Shown in pieces: positions 35,419 to 43,394 of a stretch of 64,000 bases of DNA. Source of the DNA: Prolixibacteraceae bacterium JC049. GTDB taxonomy: Bacteria; Bacteroidota; Bacteroidia; Bacteroidales; Prolixibacteraceae. The stretch lies in NCBI GenBank assembly GCA_023369685.1, contig SACZ01000004.1:124001-188000 (forward strand), written 5' to 3'. Position 1 is the first letter of the stretch. Each line of letters opens with the position of its first letter. The notes under the pieces were generated by a model. It was not told the DNA's origin. It worked only from the letters and a program-made list of their open reading frames with translations, and did not search any database. The position numbers were made by a program, and so were the translations under genes.

Positions 35419-38120
35419 ACGAATCCCATTTTTTCAAGGTGAGCATTAACTGTAGATTCTAAATCATCTACCAATTGATTGGTATCGGGTAGTGGCGTTT
35501 CGTAACGTTCCGCCAACACTTTAATGCGCTTGGTTAAACGCTGGCTAATGTTGTCTATTTCGGAACTTATTGCAGTATTTAGCATCGTTAGCCATTTGTC
35601 ATTTACCACCAATGTTTTTATTTCATCCTCGGTCAATTTTGGATATTTTTCGTAGAGCTTATCGTCTAGCTCTTGTTCCTTTGTTTTAAGTTGTTTTTTC
35701 AGTTCGGATTCTTTATCACGCAAAGCAATATACTGGTTGATGATACATAGTTCTAAAATGTACTCCTGAGTATTATCTTCATCTATCTTGCTTTGAATGT
35801 TTTTTTCAACTTTTAGTAATAACTCTTTTAGTTGTTTCTTGTTGGATGCAATTGTATCGTTTAAATCCATCCAAGAATTAAGTAATTTGGCATTTTCGGC
35901 ATCCGCGTCCATTGCGTTATAGGCTTTTACAATGTTGGCTTTTGTAAGTTTGCCTTTGCCATTTTTCAAACTGTCAAACACAGCGTTCTTGCTTTCTTCT
36001 TCCAGTTTGTCAGTGTTGGCTTTTAAGCTGTTGTTCAATGTTTCGATTTCGATTTGTAAAGCGGGAAAGTATTTTGCTAAAGCATCGGCAGTAAACTCGG
36101 CAAGATTGGTTTGTGCATCTGCTTTTTTGCTTACACCAAACAAGGCTTCTTCTTCCGCTCCGTGCTCTTCTTCCAATTCTTTGTATTCTGACACGACGCT
36201 TTCTAAATTTGCATTTAGCTGTTCCAAGTCTGTTTTTTCAGGAACAAAAAAGCGGTTTGTCACCAATTCTTTTGGAATCAAGTCGCAAGTCCAGCCTTTA
36301 TCTACCATTTTCTTTTGCTTGTTTTCTACTAAAATGCGGTAGGTTTCAGCTTTCCAACCATCGTAAGAAATGATGTAAGCATCGTCTTGCATTACTTCGT
36401 GCCAATAGCTCAACAAGTGCTGGTATACATTGTAATTGTTAACCAGAGGCTTGTTGTCGTAATCGTTTAATAGATTGTCGGAGATATGAGCAATTACCTG
36501 CTTTGGATGACAGTCTTTGTCCAAAGCTTTTAGATAGTCATCTGTTTTAGTTTCCCAGGCTGTGTAAAGGGTATTCATTTTGTCCATAAACGCCACAAAC
36601 TCGTTGTGTTGATATATGGTTGTATTGATTTGTTCGTTCTCAATATTCAAGTTGGAATAGTTTGTACGAGCTTCGCTAAACAAATCCGCTTTTAATGTTG
36701 GATAAACCTTCCAGTATTTTTCTAAATCGTTGATGTCGGTATTTGGGATTCCACCATTTAAATGTGCATCAATATCCTGAATATCTTCTTTCTCCTGATT
36801 GTCGATATAGCGAGGAATGTTTAGGTTGTATTCGTGTTCTTCGATGTTTGCAATGGAAACCACTTTACTGTAACCATCAATAATGGTTTGGCTGTTGAAT
36901 ACATCGGTTATTTTACGAATATCCTGCTCGCGCAAACGGTTTTTGTTGCCATCTTTTATAAAGCCTTTGCTGGCATCAATCATAAAGATTGCCTTACGAC
37001 TTAAGGCATCTTCTTTATCGATTACAATTATACATGCAGGAATACCCGTACCATAAAACAAGTTAGCAGGTAAACCTATAATGCCTTTGATATAGCCTTT
37101 TTTTATCAGGTTTTTACGAATTTCAGCTTCGGCATTACCTCTAAATAACACACCGTGGGGTAGAATACATGCTCCTTTACCATTTCGTTTTAAAGAGCGG
37201 ATAATATGCAGTAAATAGGCAAAATCTCCATTTTTTGAAGGTGGTACACCGTAGCCATCGAAACGATTGTATTTGCCATCTTCGGGTAGTGATAATCCTG
37301 TACTCCAACGTTTATCACTAAATGGAGGATTGGCTACCACATAATCGAATTGTTTCAGGTTGCTGTTTTCTTCAAAAAGCGGTTTTGCTAATGTATTTCC
37401 CTGCTTGATTTCTGCTGTTGGGTAGTCGTGTAGAATCATATTCATACGAGCCAAGGCAGAAGTAGCTGAGTCTTTTTCCTGACCATATAAAGTTACTTTT
37501 GCACTGGCAGCGGTACCAATTCTTAACAACAAAGAACCTGAGCCACATGTAGGGTCGTACACTTCTGTTTTAGCTGTGGTTTTTGCATTGGAAATCCCCA
37601 TTATCATTGCCATGATTCGGCTAACCTCAGCAGGGGTGTAGAATTGCCCTTTACTTTTCCCACTTTCTGTAGCAAAGTGTCGCATCAGATACTCGTAGGC
37701 ATCGCCCAAAATATCGTCACCTTCGGCACGGTTTTTACTAAAATCCAATTCCGGTTTTTCGAATATGGCAATCAGGTTTGTTAAACGATCTACCTTTTCT
37801 TTGCCATCGCCTAATTTAACCGGATCGTCGAAATCAGGCATGTCCGATAAGTGGTTGGCATCCTTTAAAGGTGCAATAATCTTTTTATTGATTTGATCAC
37901 CAATATCTGTTTTGCCCTTTAAGGCTACCATGTCTTTAAAACTAGCACCAGGCGGTATCGTAATTGGTGCATAAGGTTGATCAGCCCATTTGTCGCTGAT
38001 GTATTTTATAAATAACATTACCAATACATAATCTTTGTATTGGCTCGCATCCATTCCTCCTCTTAATTCATCGCAGCTTGCCCACAGCGAGCTATATAAT
38101 TCTGATTTTTTTATTGCCAT
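35409..38120 (-). CDS. hsdM: Type I DNA methyltransferase subunit with long C-terminal extension
   Basis: 903 residues, much longer than the usual 480-550. HsdM N-terminal domain (1-140), then the N6-adenine methylase with AdoMet motif DPTCGSGS (189-196) and catalytic NPPF (264-267). After about residue 500 comes a long charged, helix-rich extension with coiled-coil-like Glu/Lys runs to the end. It methylates the sites recognised by HsdS and forms the core that recruits HsdR. Second gene of the operon, 6 bases after the XRE regulator. Longer HsdM variants are known, so the extension is not unique. Confidence 0.95.
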   Translation of the reverse strand: MAIKKSELYSSLWASCDELRGGMDASQYKDYVLVMLFIKYISDKWADQPYAPITIPPGASFKDMVALKGKTDIGDQINKKIIAPLKDANHLSDMPDFDDPVKLGDGKEKVDRLTNLIAIFEKPELDFSKNRAEGDDILGDAYEYLMRHFATESGKSKGQFYTPAEVSRIMAMIMGISNAKTTAKTEVYDPTCGSGSLLLRIGTAASAKVTLYGQEKDSATSALARMNMILHDYPTAEIKQGNTLAKPLFEENSNLKQFDYVVANPPFSDKRWSTGLSLPEDGKYNRFDGYGVPPSKNGDFAYLLHIIRSLKRNGKGACILPHGVLFRGNAEAEIRKNLIKKGYIKGIIGLPANLFYGTGIPACIIVIDKEDALSRKAIFMIDASKGFIKDGNKNRLREQDIRKITDVFNSQTIIDGYSKVVSIANIEEHEYNLNIPRYIDNQEKEDIQDIDAHLNGGIPNTDINDLEKYWKVYPTLKADLFSEARTNYSNLNIENEQINTTIYQHNEFVAFMDKMNTLYTAWETKTDDYLKALDKDCHPKQVIAHISDNLLNDYDNKPLVNNYNVYQHLLSYWHEVMQDDAYIISYDGWKAETYRILVENKQKKMVDKGWTCDLIPKELVTNRFFVPEKTDLEQLNANLESVVSEYKELEEEHGAEEEALFGVSKKADAQTNLAEFTADALAKYFPALQIEIETLNNSLKANTDKLEEESKNAVFDSLKNGKGKLTKANIVKAYNAMDADAENAKLLNSWMDLNDTIASNKKQLKELLLKVEKNIQSKIDEDNTQEYILELCIINQYIALRDKESELKKQLKTKEQELDDKLYEKYPKLTEDEIKTLVVNDKWLTMLNTAISSEIDNISQRLTKRIKVLAERYETPLPDTNQLVDDLESTVNAHLEKMGFVWN

Positions 38121-38126
38121 TATGCT

Positions 38127-38402
38127 TTACTGTAATTTTTGTTCAACTAATTTAAGTGCACTAAACACATATTCTTCATCTTTAATTGTTTTGTAAATCT
38201 TATCCGCTAACCAAATTGTAAGCAACTCTTGTTTGTCAGCTTTTAAGATTCTGGAGATCTCAATAATCTCTTCTTTTTTAAAGAATCGCTCGCCTCGTTC
38301 CATTTTGCTAAGTTGAGCTGTGTCAATATCTAATTTTGCAGCCAGTTGTCTTAGTAAAAAGTCATTTTCTTCTCGCAATTCTCTTATTTTTTGTCCTATC
38401 AT
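38127..38402 (-). CDS. XRE-family HTH regulator of the restriction-modification operon
   Basis: 91 residues from the ATG at 38402 (an in-frame TTG at 38432 is less likely because it would lie inside the operator). HTH_3 domain (about 4-60): IRELREENDFLLRQLAAKLD, then TAQLSKMERGER recognition helix. It resembles the C proteins of restriction-modification systems, which delay nuclease expression. It is the first gene of the operon, and its promoter carries a palindrome overlapping the -7 element, so it is probably autoregulatory and controls all seven genes. Confidence 0.9.
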   Translation of the reverse strand: MIGQKIRELREENDFLLRQLAAKLDIDTAQLSKMERGERFFKKEEIIEISRILKADKQELLTIWLADKIYKTIKDEEYVFSALKLVEQKLQ

Positions 38403-38425
38403 TTTGTGTCTTTTTAAAATTAGAC

Positions 38426-38442
38426 TTGACAAATTTTGTCAA
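38426..38442. promoter_or_regulatory. Operator palindrome for the XRE regulator
   Basis: TTGACAAA and TTTGTCAA are perfect 8-bp arms around one base. It begins 24 bases before the xre ATG and overlaps the -7 box of the predicted promoter, a position suited to repression. Confidence 0.68.
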
Positions 38443-38471
38443 ACTTATAGAAAGAGCTAAACAAAAGCAAA
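38440..38471 (-). promoter_or_regulatory. Promoter of the restriction-modification operon
   Basis: On the minus strand a -33 TTTG (38468-38471) and a -7 TAAGTTTG (38440-38447) are separated by 20 bases, matching the Bacteroidota consensus TTTG-N19-21-TAnnTTTG. Confidence 0.65.
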
Positions 38472-38590
38472 AAAGACTGAACGATTTATTTGAGGGAGTA
38501 AGGGGAAATGTAGGAAACGTAGGATGTTTCGACTTCGCTTAATAAGCTATTTCAGTAATTGTACTTGCCTTCCTCTGTTTCCTACGAATC

Positions 38591-40462
38591 CTATGTCCTT
38601 TTCTCTGTTTTTGTATAGTTGTTGTGTTCATGATCCAACAAACCAGATTCTTTAAACTGCCCAATGTATTTCTCGGCAGTTTTTTCTTTGATCTCAAATT
38701 CTTTTGCAACTGACAAATAGCCTTGACGATTGAAATTAGCTGGTAAAGCATTGTAGAATTTTAGTTTTACACCCTTTAAATTGTTGTTAGGGAGATTCTG
38801 GAAAACTGCGATAGCGTGTTTTTCCAGAGTAAAAGCTATTTGAATAGCCGTTTGAAAATCGACTTCATTGCAAAGCAATGGAGAAGATATAGCGCCTTCT
38901 TCGAGAATTCGAAGTGCGCTAAGTACCATTGCAATTCGAAAAGTAATTAATCCTAAACGTCGACTGTTTGCTTGAAAATCGTTTCCTAGAAGGGTACGAT
39001 TTCTATTGCAAAGTATTCTGAATTCGTTTGTGAAAATCTCTGCTTGCTCAGGTGTGAATTCAAAACGAACTGGATTTAACTCAGATTTTAAAATTTGATG
39101 CAATTCTTTTATTTGATGTCCTTTTTGATCGAAAAATTCAGTATAGTTTACTTTTCGATGAGAAAGGAAAGGATTTTTGAAATCGCTGTAATCCTCGAAA
39201 GCATAGTACAAAAATCGACTGAATAAGCCGTTCTCGGTATCGGGCATCATGTTATGCACCTGTTTTGGTGTACCAGATAAAGCTATTGCCAAGTGCGGAT
39301 CTTCCACCTCAATGTGTTCGTTGTCTTTCCGACGAAACATGTTAGTGCTTTCGTGATGGAATGCCTTTCGCAGAACATCGCTAAAGTTTCCCCAATCTTG
39401 CTTGAGTGTTCCTGCTAAAGTATCGGCTTCGGTTTCGAAGATGATACCTTTAAAACCATTATCGGCTAAAGCTTGGATAAAAGCAGAGGAACTACTGTTG
39501 GCAGGAATGAAAAACATTAGACGTTTGGGTTCTTTTGGTTTTTCAACACCTTGACGTTGGTTCTTATTTAGACTGTTGTATTCTTCCATTGCTTTTTCAT
39601 AAGCTTCGTGTTCACGAATGGATTGTTCAACAATACTTTTGTGAATTCGTATACCGAAATATTTAGCCCATTTCAATTTTCCTTTACCAGAACCTGCAGG
39701 GGCAGTAATGAAGGAATAGAGATGAGCTGAAACAGGTTCATCGAAATAGATTCCTTCAATATTTGGTAAGCAGGCACTGATTACTGTAATAGCTCCGATG
39801 AGGAATACATCTTTTTCTATTGGGTCTTCGAATAGATCTATGCTTTCCTTGAGGATTTCAGGGAGTTGGTTGTAAATCTCTGATGGGATTTGTGGAGTGT
39901 TGAATATCACTTCGACGCTGCTCAGTGCAGGTATTTCATCGTTTGATTTTGAAACACTGTCAGGTCTGGAGGACGCTGACAGGTTTTGGTGTATTATGTT
40001 TTTACGTGGGAAAGAGATACTAATTCCAGCTTCTCTTGCCAGATGAAAAAAAGTATTGATTCTGATGCCGTGCCCTTTAGATCTTAGACATTTGTCGAAT
40101 TGCTTATTGCATTCATTTTCGGAATAATCAGTATGAAAACAGCTTACTCGATGGTAGTAGTTACGACCTGATTCTCCGAATTCATCTACAAAGGCGAAAC
40201 CAATAGTAAGCCAAGCAGGATAGGTTGATGTAATGTCAACACGTCTGGTTTCAATTTGTTGAATGACTGTTTCGACGTCGCTCAGCACAGGTGCTTCAAC
40301 ATCATTGCTGTTCTTTGATTCGAAACTTGAAACGCTGTCAGGCCTGGAAGGCACTGATAAGCTTGAGGAATCTGAGACGTTTCGTGAAACGTCTATACTT
40401 TTATTTAATTGTTGGTTTGGTTGCTCCAGCCATTCCAACGGATTGAACGTTTTCTTTTTCAT
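38591..40462 (-). CDS. DUF3987 protein with PriCT-2-like domain (mobile-element primase/helicase type)
   Basis: 623 residues. A PriCT-2-like segment (about 64-150; YPAWLTIGFAFVDEFGESGR) precedes DUF3987 (about 200-560) with a P-loop-like APAGSGKGK motif. This arrangement follows a BT4734-type protein in many Bacteroidota mobile elements and is thought to act in element replication. Two linkers (about 34-63 and 160-187) repeat SRPDSVS...LS-VE and are encoded by REP-like DNA repeats; a third palindrome encodes DVSRNVS near residue 24. Starts one base inside the upstream gene's stop. The following 38433-38590 holds the operon promoter and a GTAGGAAAC/GTTTCCTAC inverted repeat. Confidence 0.85.
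   Translation of the reverse strand: MKKKTFNPLEWLEQPNQQLNKSIDVSRNVSDSSSLSVPSRPDSVSSFESKNSNDVEAPVLSDVETVIQQIETRRVDITSTYPAWLTIGFAFVDEFGESGRNYYHRVSCFHTDYSENECNKQFDKCLRSKGHGIRINTFFHLAREAGISISFPRKNIIHQNLSASSRPDSVSKSNDEIPALSSVEVIFNTPQIPSEIYNQLPEILKESIDLFEDPIEKDVFLIGAITVISACLPNIEGIYFDEPVSAHLYSFITAPAGSGKGKLKWAKYFGIRIHKSIVEQSIREHEAYEKAMEEYNSLNKNQRQGVEKPKEPKRLMFFIPANSSSSAFIQALADNGFKGIIFETEADTLAGTLKQDWGNFSDVLRKAFHHESTNMFRRKDNEHIEVEDPHLAIALSGTPKQVHNMMPDTENGLFSRFLYYAFEDYSDFKNPFLSHRKVNYTEFFDQKGHQIKELHQILKSELNPVRFEFTPEQAEIFTNEFRILCNRNRTLLGNDFQANSRRLGLITFRIAMVLSALRILEEGAISSPLLCNEVDFQTAIQIAFTLEKHAIAVFQNLPNNNLKGVKLKFYNALPANFNRQGYLSVAKEFEIKEKTAEKYIGQFKESGLLDHEHNNYTKTEKRT
39911..39983. repeat. REP-like repeat within the DUF3987 gene, copy 1
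   Basis: Begins TTCGACGCTGCTCAG and ends with the hairpin CTGTCAG...CTGACAG. It is similar, block by block, to 40271-40360 in the same gene. Confidence 0.6.
40271..40394. repeat. REP-like repeat copy 2 and adjacent palindrome in the DUF3987 gene
   Basis: 40271-40360 begins TTCGACGTCGCTCAG and contains GCTGTCAGGCCTGGA, matching copy 1. Immediately beside it, 40375-40394 is a perfect palindrome (AGACGTTTC, GT, GAAACGTCT). All keep the reading frame open. Confidence 0.6.
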
Positions 40463-41394
40463 TAGATGAGGTATTTAGGGTTAATAAAAACGGTTTCATC
40501 ATGTGGGATGAAACAGGCCCTGGAAACATCCTTGCCAGATTGATCTACTTCTATTTGATAGGTAAAATTGATGTAATTGGCTACTGCTGTGAAATAATCC
40601 TGATGATTTACTTTCGTCAAATCAATAGAAATGATCCATTTCAAGCCATCGCCAGATGGCGAGATGAAAAGTAGTTCGGTATCGAAATATTCATCTTGTA
40701 GCAATTGATTTTTCAATTGTGAAAGATTAGGAATGTGGTCGAAATCAATTACCAGTAATCCAGAATGCTTGATCAAAGCTTTGTCGTTACGATTTGAGAA
40801 TGTGCCTGAAAAGGTCACATAATCAAAGTTGAAAGCTTTGAATTTTCGTGCTTCCTTGACATCTTTGATTGACCGAAGTTTGTTTGTTCTTTCTTTGAAA
40901 TCAATTCCTTTGATTCGTTTGTATAGATCCAGTAAATTGATTGAACGATTTGGTGTTGTATTTGAAATCGGTTTTGAAAAATAGCTGAACTCTGGCTGAT
41001 TTATTTGTTCAGGGATTACTTCCTCCTCGAAATCAGAAATGGACTGTTTCTTGTTTTTGTAGAAACTCCAATCTTCGCCGATATGTAAATTCATTTCCTT
41101 GTTGATGGTTTGGAGTAGTTCTTCGCCATCTTTTTTGAAATGGATTTCAGCAAAATCGAATATATCACCATTAGGGATAGCATTATCCTTATCGGTGTGA
41201 TAAGCAAGGTTTCCAACAATTGAAATCATTAACGAACACTTGTTTTCGTTGAATGGATTTTTTGTTGGTTTACAGTCTCTCCCGGAGAGGGAGAGTACTG
41301 TATCATCATTGTGATAATATTGCTTTAAGATGAAAGCATATATTATCAGCCCATAGTGGGTTTTGCTAAGAATAGCTTCTCTACTTACTGTCAT
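40462..41394 (-). CDS. BT4734/BF3469-type (VirE N-terminal domain) mobile-element protein
   Basis: 310 residues. The C-terminal half (about 165-310) has the BT4734-like signature: F-D-Y-V-T-F-S-G-T-F-S-R, HSGLLVIDFDH and LLFISPSGDGLKW, a primase-polymerase-like core with Asp pair and SPSG. The first 100 residues have a possible zinc-less CHC2-like primase start (CKPTKNPFNENK). These proteins pair with DUF3987 proteins in Bacteroidota integrative elements and are presumed to prime replication. Overlaps the preceding HTH gene by 14 bases, so the two are coupled. Confidence 0.85.
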   Translation of the reverse strand: MTVSREAILSKTHYGLIIYAFILKQYYHNDDTVLSLSGRDCKPTKNPFNENKCSLMISIVGNLAYHTDKDNAIPNGDIFDFAEIHFKKDGEELLQTINKEMNLHIGEDWSFYKNKKQSISDFEEEVIPEQINQPEFSYFSKPISNTTPNRSINLLDLYKRIKGIDFKERTNKLRSIKDVKEARKFKAFNFDYVTFSGTFSNRNDKALIKHSGLLVIDFDHIPNLSQLKNQLLQDEYFDTELLFISPSGDGLKWIISIDLTKVNHQDYFTAVANYINFTYQIEVDQSGKDVSRACFIPHDETVFINPKYLI

Positions 41395-41677
41395 AGCGAT
41401 CCGATTTGAGTTTTGAATAATTGTGTTCCAAAAGGCTCTCGATATCGGAAAGCTTGTAGTAGAATTTGCCGTTTAAGCGACTGTAGGGAATTGTACCGTT
41501 ATCCCGTAGAGTTTGTAATGTGCGTTTGCTGATATTCAGTGCATGCATTACTTCTTGGGCATCTATCCAGGATTCGTTGAATTTCTCCAAACGAGTTTTG
41601 TTAATCTGTTGAAGGTAAACCTTGATTTCCTTCAATTCACCTGAGAGTTTCAGGAGGGCTTGTATAACTTCTATCAT
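41381..41677 (-). CDS. Helix-turn-helix (excisionase-type) protein
   Basis: 98 residues. The C-terminal half holds a winged HTH_17 domain: WIDAQEVMHALNISKRTLQT, then GTIPYSRLNGKFYYKLSDIE (about 38-85). The N-terminal 35 residues are a helix (ALLKLSGELKEIKVYLQQI). Such small MerR-like proteins control excision or gene expression in Bacteroidota mobile elements. It overlaps its upstream neighbour, a related HTH gene, by 4 bases. Confidence 0.87.
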   Translation of the reverse strand: MIEVIQALLKLSGELKEIKVYLQQINKTRLEKFNESWIDAQEVMHALNISKRTLQTLRDNGTIPYSRLNGKFYYKLSDIESLLEHNYSKLKSDRYDSK

Positions 41678-41976
41678 ATCTGAATCCTCCCTTTTTTAGT
41701 TAAATAATCGGCAGCTTGCTGTTCGATTTCATCTTTTGAATCGGTACGATTACGAAGCAGCCAGTTATCTAACTCTACTCGTTTGAAATAGATTTTCTTG
41801 CCATTTGGCTTATAGTGCGGAATGGCTCCTGTACTTGTTTGCTTGTACAGGTGAGAGTGTGAAAGCTCCAAGTAACTGGCAGCTTCGTTGAAGTTCAGGA
41901 CTTCCTTTTTGAGCATGTTTTGCTCCAATAGCATCGTTTCGATACTCTCTAATTTTTTTAATAAAATCTCGCTCAT
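41674..41976 (-). CDS. Helix-turn-helix (excisionase-type) protein
   Basis: 100 residues. N-terminal helix (about 1-25), then HTH_17 (about 28-75): NFNEAASYLELSHSHLYKQT, GAIPHYKPNGKKIYFKRVEL. It is first in a run of four overlapping genes (two HTH, BT4734-like, DUF3987), the typical replication and excision module of these elements. Confidence 0.87.
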   Translation of the reverse strand: MSEILLKKLESIETMLLEQNMLKKEVLNFNEAASYLELSHSHLYKQTSTGAIPHYKPNGKKIYFKRVELDNWLLRNRTDSKDEIEQQAADYLTKKGRIQI

Positions 41977-42005
41977 CTTTAACGAATTTTAATGTTAGAA
42001 AATGA

Positions 42006-42019
42006 GCTCTGCGCAGAGC
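42006..42019. promoter_or_regulatory. 14-bp perfect palindrome upstream of the HTH genes
   Basis: GCTCTGCGCAGAGC lies 30 bases before the first HTH start, in the gap 41977-42200. It may be an operator for one of the HTH proteins. The gap also holds a 12-base direct repeat (AAGTGTAGAGTG at 42094 and 42188) and no gene. Confidence 0.5.
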
Positions 42020-42131
42020 GTTAACTCTTGAATTCATTTCAAAGGTATTGCTGAATGCTGCGCTATATTTGAGTTTTATAAAGGTGTAGTGTGAAGTGTA
42101 GAGTGTAGAGCGGAGGGATGCAAACAAAATA

Positions 42132-42157
42132 AGCCGTTGTTTTGGAAAACAACAGCT
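42132..42157 (-). terminator. Terminator of the 42201-43280 gene
   Basis: GTTGTTTT, GG, AAAACAAC extended by AGC/GCT with one mismatch gives a stem of about 11 bp. It lies 44 bases past the stop on the minus strand and is followed by TATTTTGTTT. Confidence 0.6.
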
Positions 42158-42200
42158 AAGAAAAAGTAAAAGAAACTGATAGGCTTAAAGTGTAGAGTGG

Positions 42201-43280
42201 TTATCTCAGATTGTCAACCACCAATTCTAATGTCTTATATGATCGTTGAGGTTTCTTTAGAGTTCGAAGTTTAGTTCTGTCGAAAGGAGTACCATTTGCC
42301 GTTACAAAACATTTGCATGCTACTTCCCAATTTCTTTGTTTTAAATCTTCTACAAGACTATGAATTTTGTAAATCAATTTTATAAAGTATGTAAATTCTG
42401 ATTGATTGCCAGTCCAAACTACTGTTTTGGATATTGGTTGTCCCGAAAATACTTTTCTAAATGTCTTCAGCTCGGTATCCTGAGCAATAAAGCCGTTTTT
42501 TTTAAGAGAATCCCACAGGTTGGTCAGGTTTTCAAATTTTGTATCGTAATCAATGTACCTGAATGATTCCATTAAGATTTTGATAGGTTCTGGTTTTGGT
42601 GTATCAATTTGTTTTGCAGCTTCTTCTTTTCTTTGAGTAATGTATTCGTTTAAATAAAAAGCCAATTGTGATGAATCCGATTTTTGCGAATTGAAATCAG
42701 GCGTTAGTTTGTAAAGAATTTCATTTTTGTTCAGAATATCGAAATTGATAAACTCACTGTATTTTGAAGCCAAGGTAGTGTAGGTGCTAAATACATGTAT
42801 TGCCAATGAATCGAGAATCAGAATGGTTGTTTTATCATTCTGTTTTTCTTGGGAAAGGATATTAATTAATGCATCGAGTTTTTGAAAAATCTGGTATAGG
42901 ATGTATGTTTTTTGTGTAGAATCGGATTGATTCAAAAGTGAGCTCAGCTTAGTATTAATGCATTGGTGTGTGACCAGGATAAGGTAGGAGTAGAATTCGG
43001 TTTTTTTATTGAAGAATTGAGGTGTTTTTAACTCCATTGATTCAACCTCCTGAACAGATGCTAAAGTTTTCAGTTCGTCCAAAATATCATTTTCGATTGA
43101 AATATTTAGGGATTTAAATGCTGCTATCAAAGCGTTACAGAATTTGGAAGGTTGATCCTTTACTATGCGTAATGACTTATTTAGCAGGTGACGAAATCGA
43201 TCTTCGTTTTGGTTATCTTTTAACCAAGGTCGAAGGCTACCTGTAATAATGCTATTGGCAATTGAAAATAAATTATTCAT
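42201..43280 (-). CDS. Hypothetical mobile-element protein, 359 residues
   Basis: Mostly alpha-helical, no signal peptide, no catalytic motif I can name. The C-terminal 120 residues (KTVVWTGNQSEFTYFIKLIY, then WEVACKCFVTANGTPFDR) resemble a region common to proteins encoded near integrases in Bacteroidota islands, and vaguely the regulator RteC, but I cannot assign it. It has its own terminator and promoter region, so it is not cotranscribed with the HTH genes. Confidence 0.6.
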   Translation of the reverse strand: MNNLFSIANSIITGSLRPWLKDNQNEDRFRHLLNKSLRIVKDQPSKFCNALIAAFKSLNISIENDILDELKTLASVQEVESMELKTPQFFNKKTEFYSYLILVTHQCINTKLSSLLNQSDSTQKTYILYQIFQKLDALINILSQEKQNDKTTILILDSLAIHVFSTYTTLASKYSEFINFDILNKNEILYKLTPDFNSQKSDSSQLAFYLNEYITQRKEEAAKQIDTPKPEPIKILMESFRYIDYDTKFENLTNLWDSLKKNGFIAQDTELKTFRKVFSGQPISKTVVWTGNQSEFTYFIKLIYKIHSLVEDLKQRNWEVACKCFVTANGTPFDRTKLRTLKKPQRSYKTLELVVDNLR

Positions 43281-43394
43281 CGTTCGATTGATATTTTACT
43301 TGTATCAGTTAAAGGTATTTTTTAAATTTAATAGATTCCAATAAATATAGGAAATGTAATTTATGTATTTTCAATTGTTCTAAAACACGTTAGC

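Noticed and set aside
23756-38402. A single operon containing both the restriction genes and the Argonaute
   Set aside because: A 286-base gap with a perfect 17-bp hairpin and a separate -7-type box lies between the YgjP-like and Argonaute genes.
42201-43280. RteC-type regulator of conjugative transposons
   Set aside because: Only a vague likeness in the C-terminal region; no residue pattern that I can defend.
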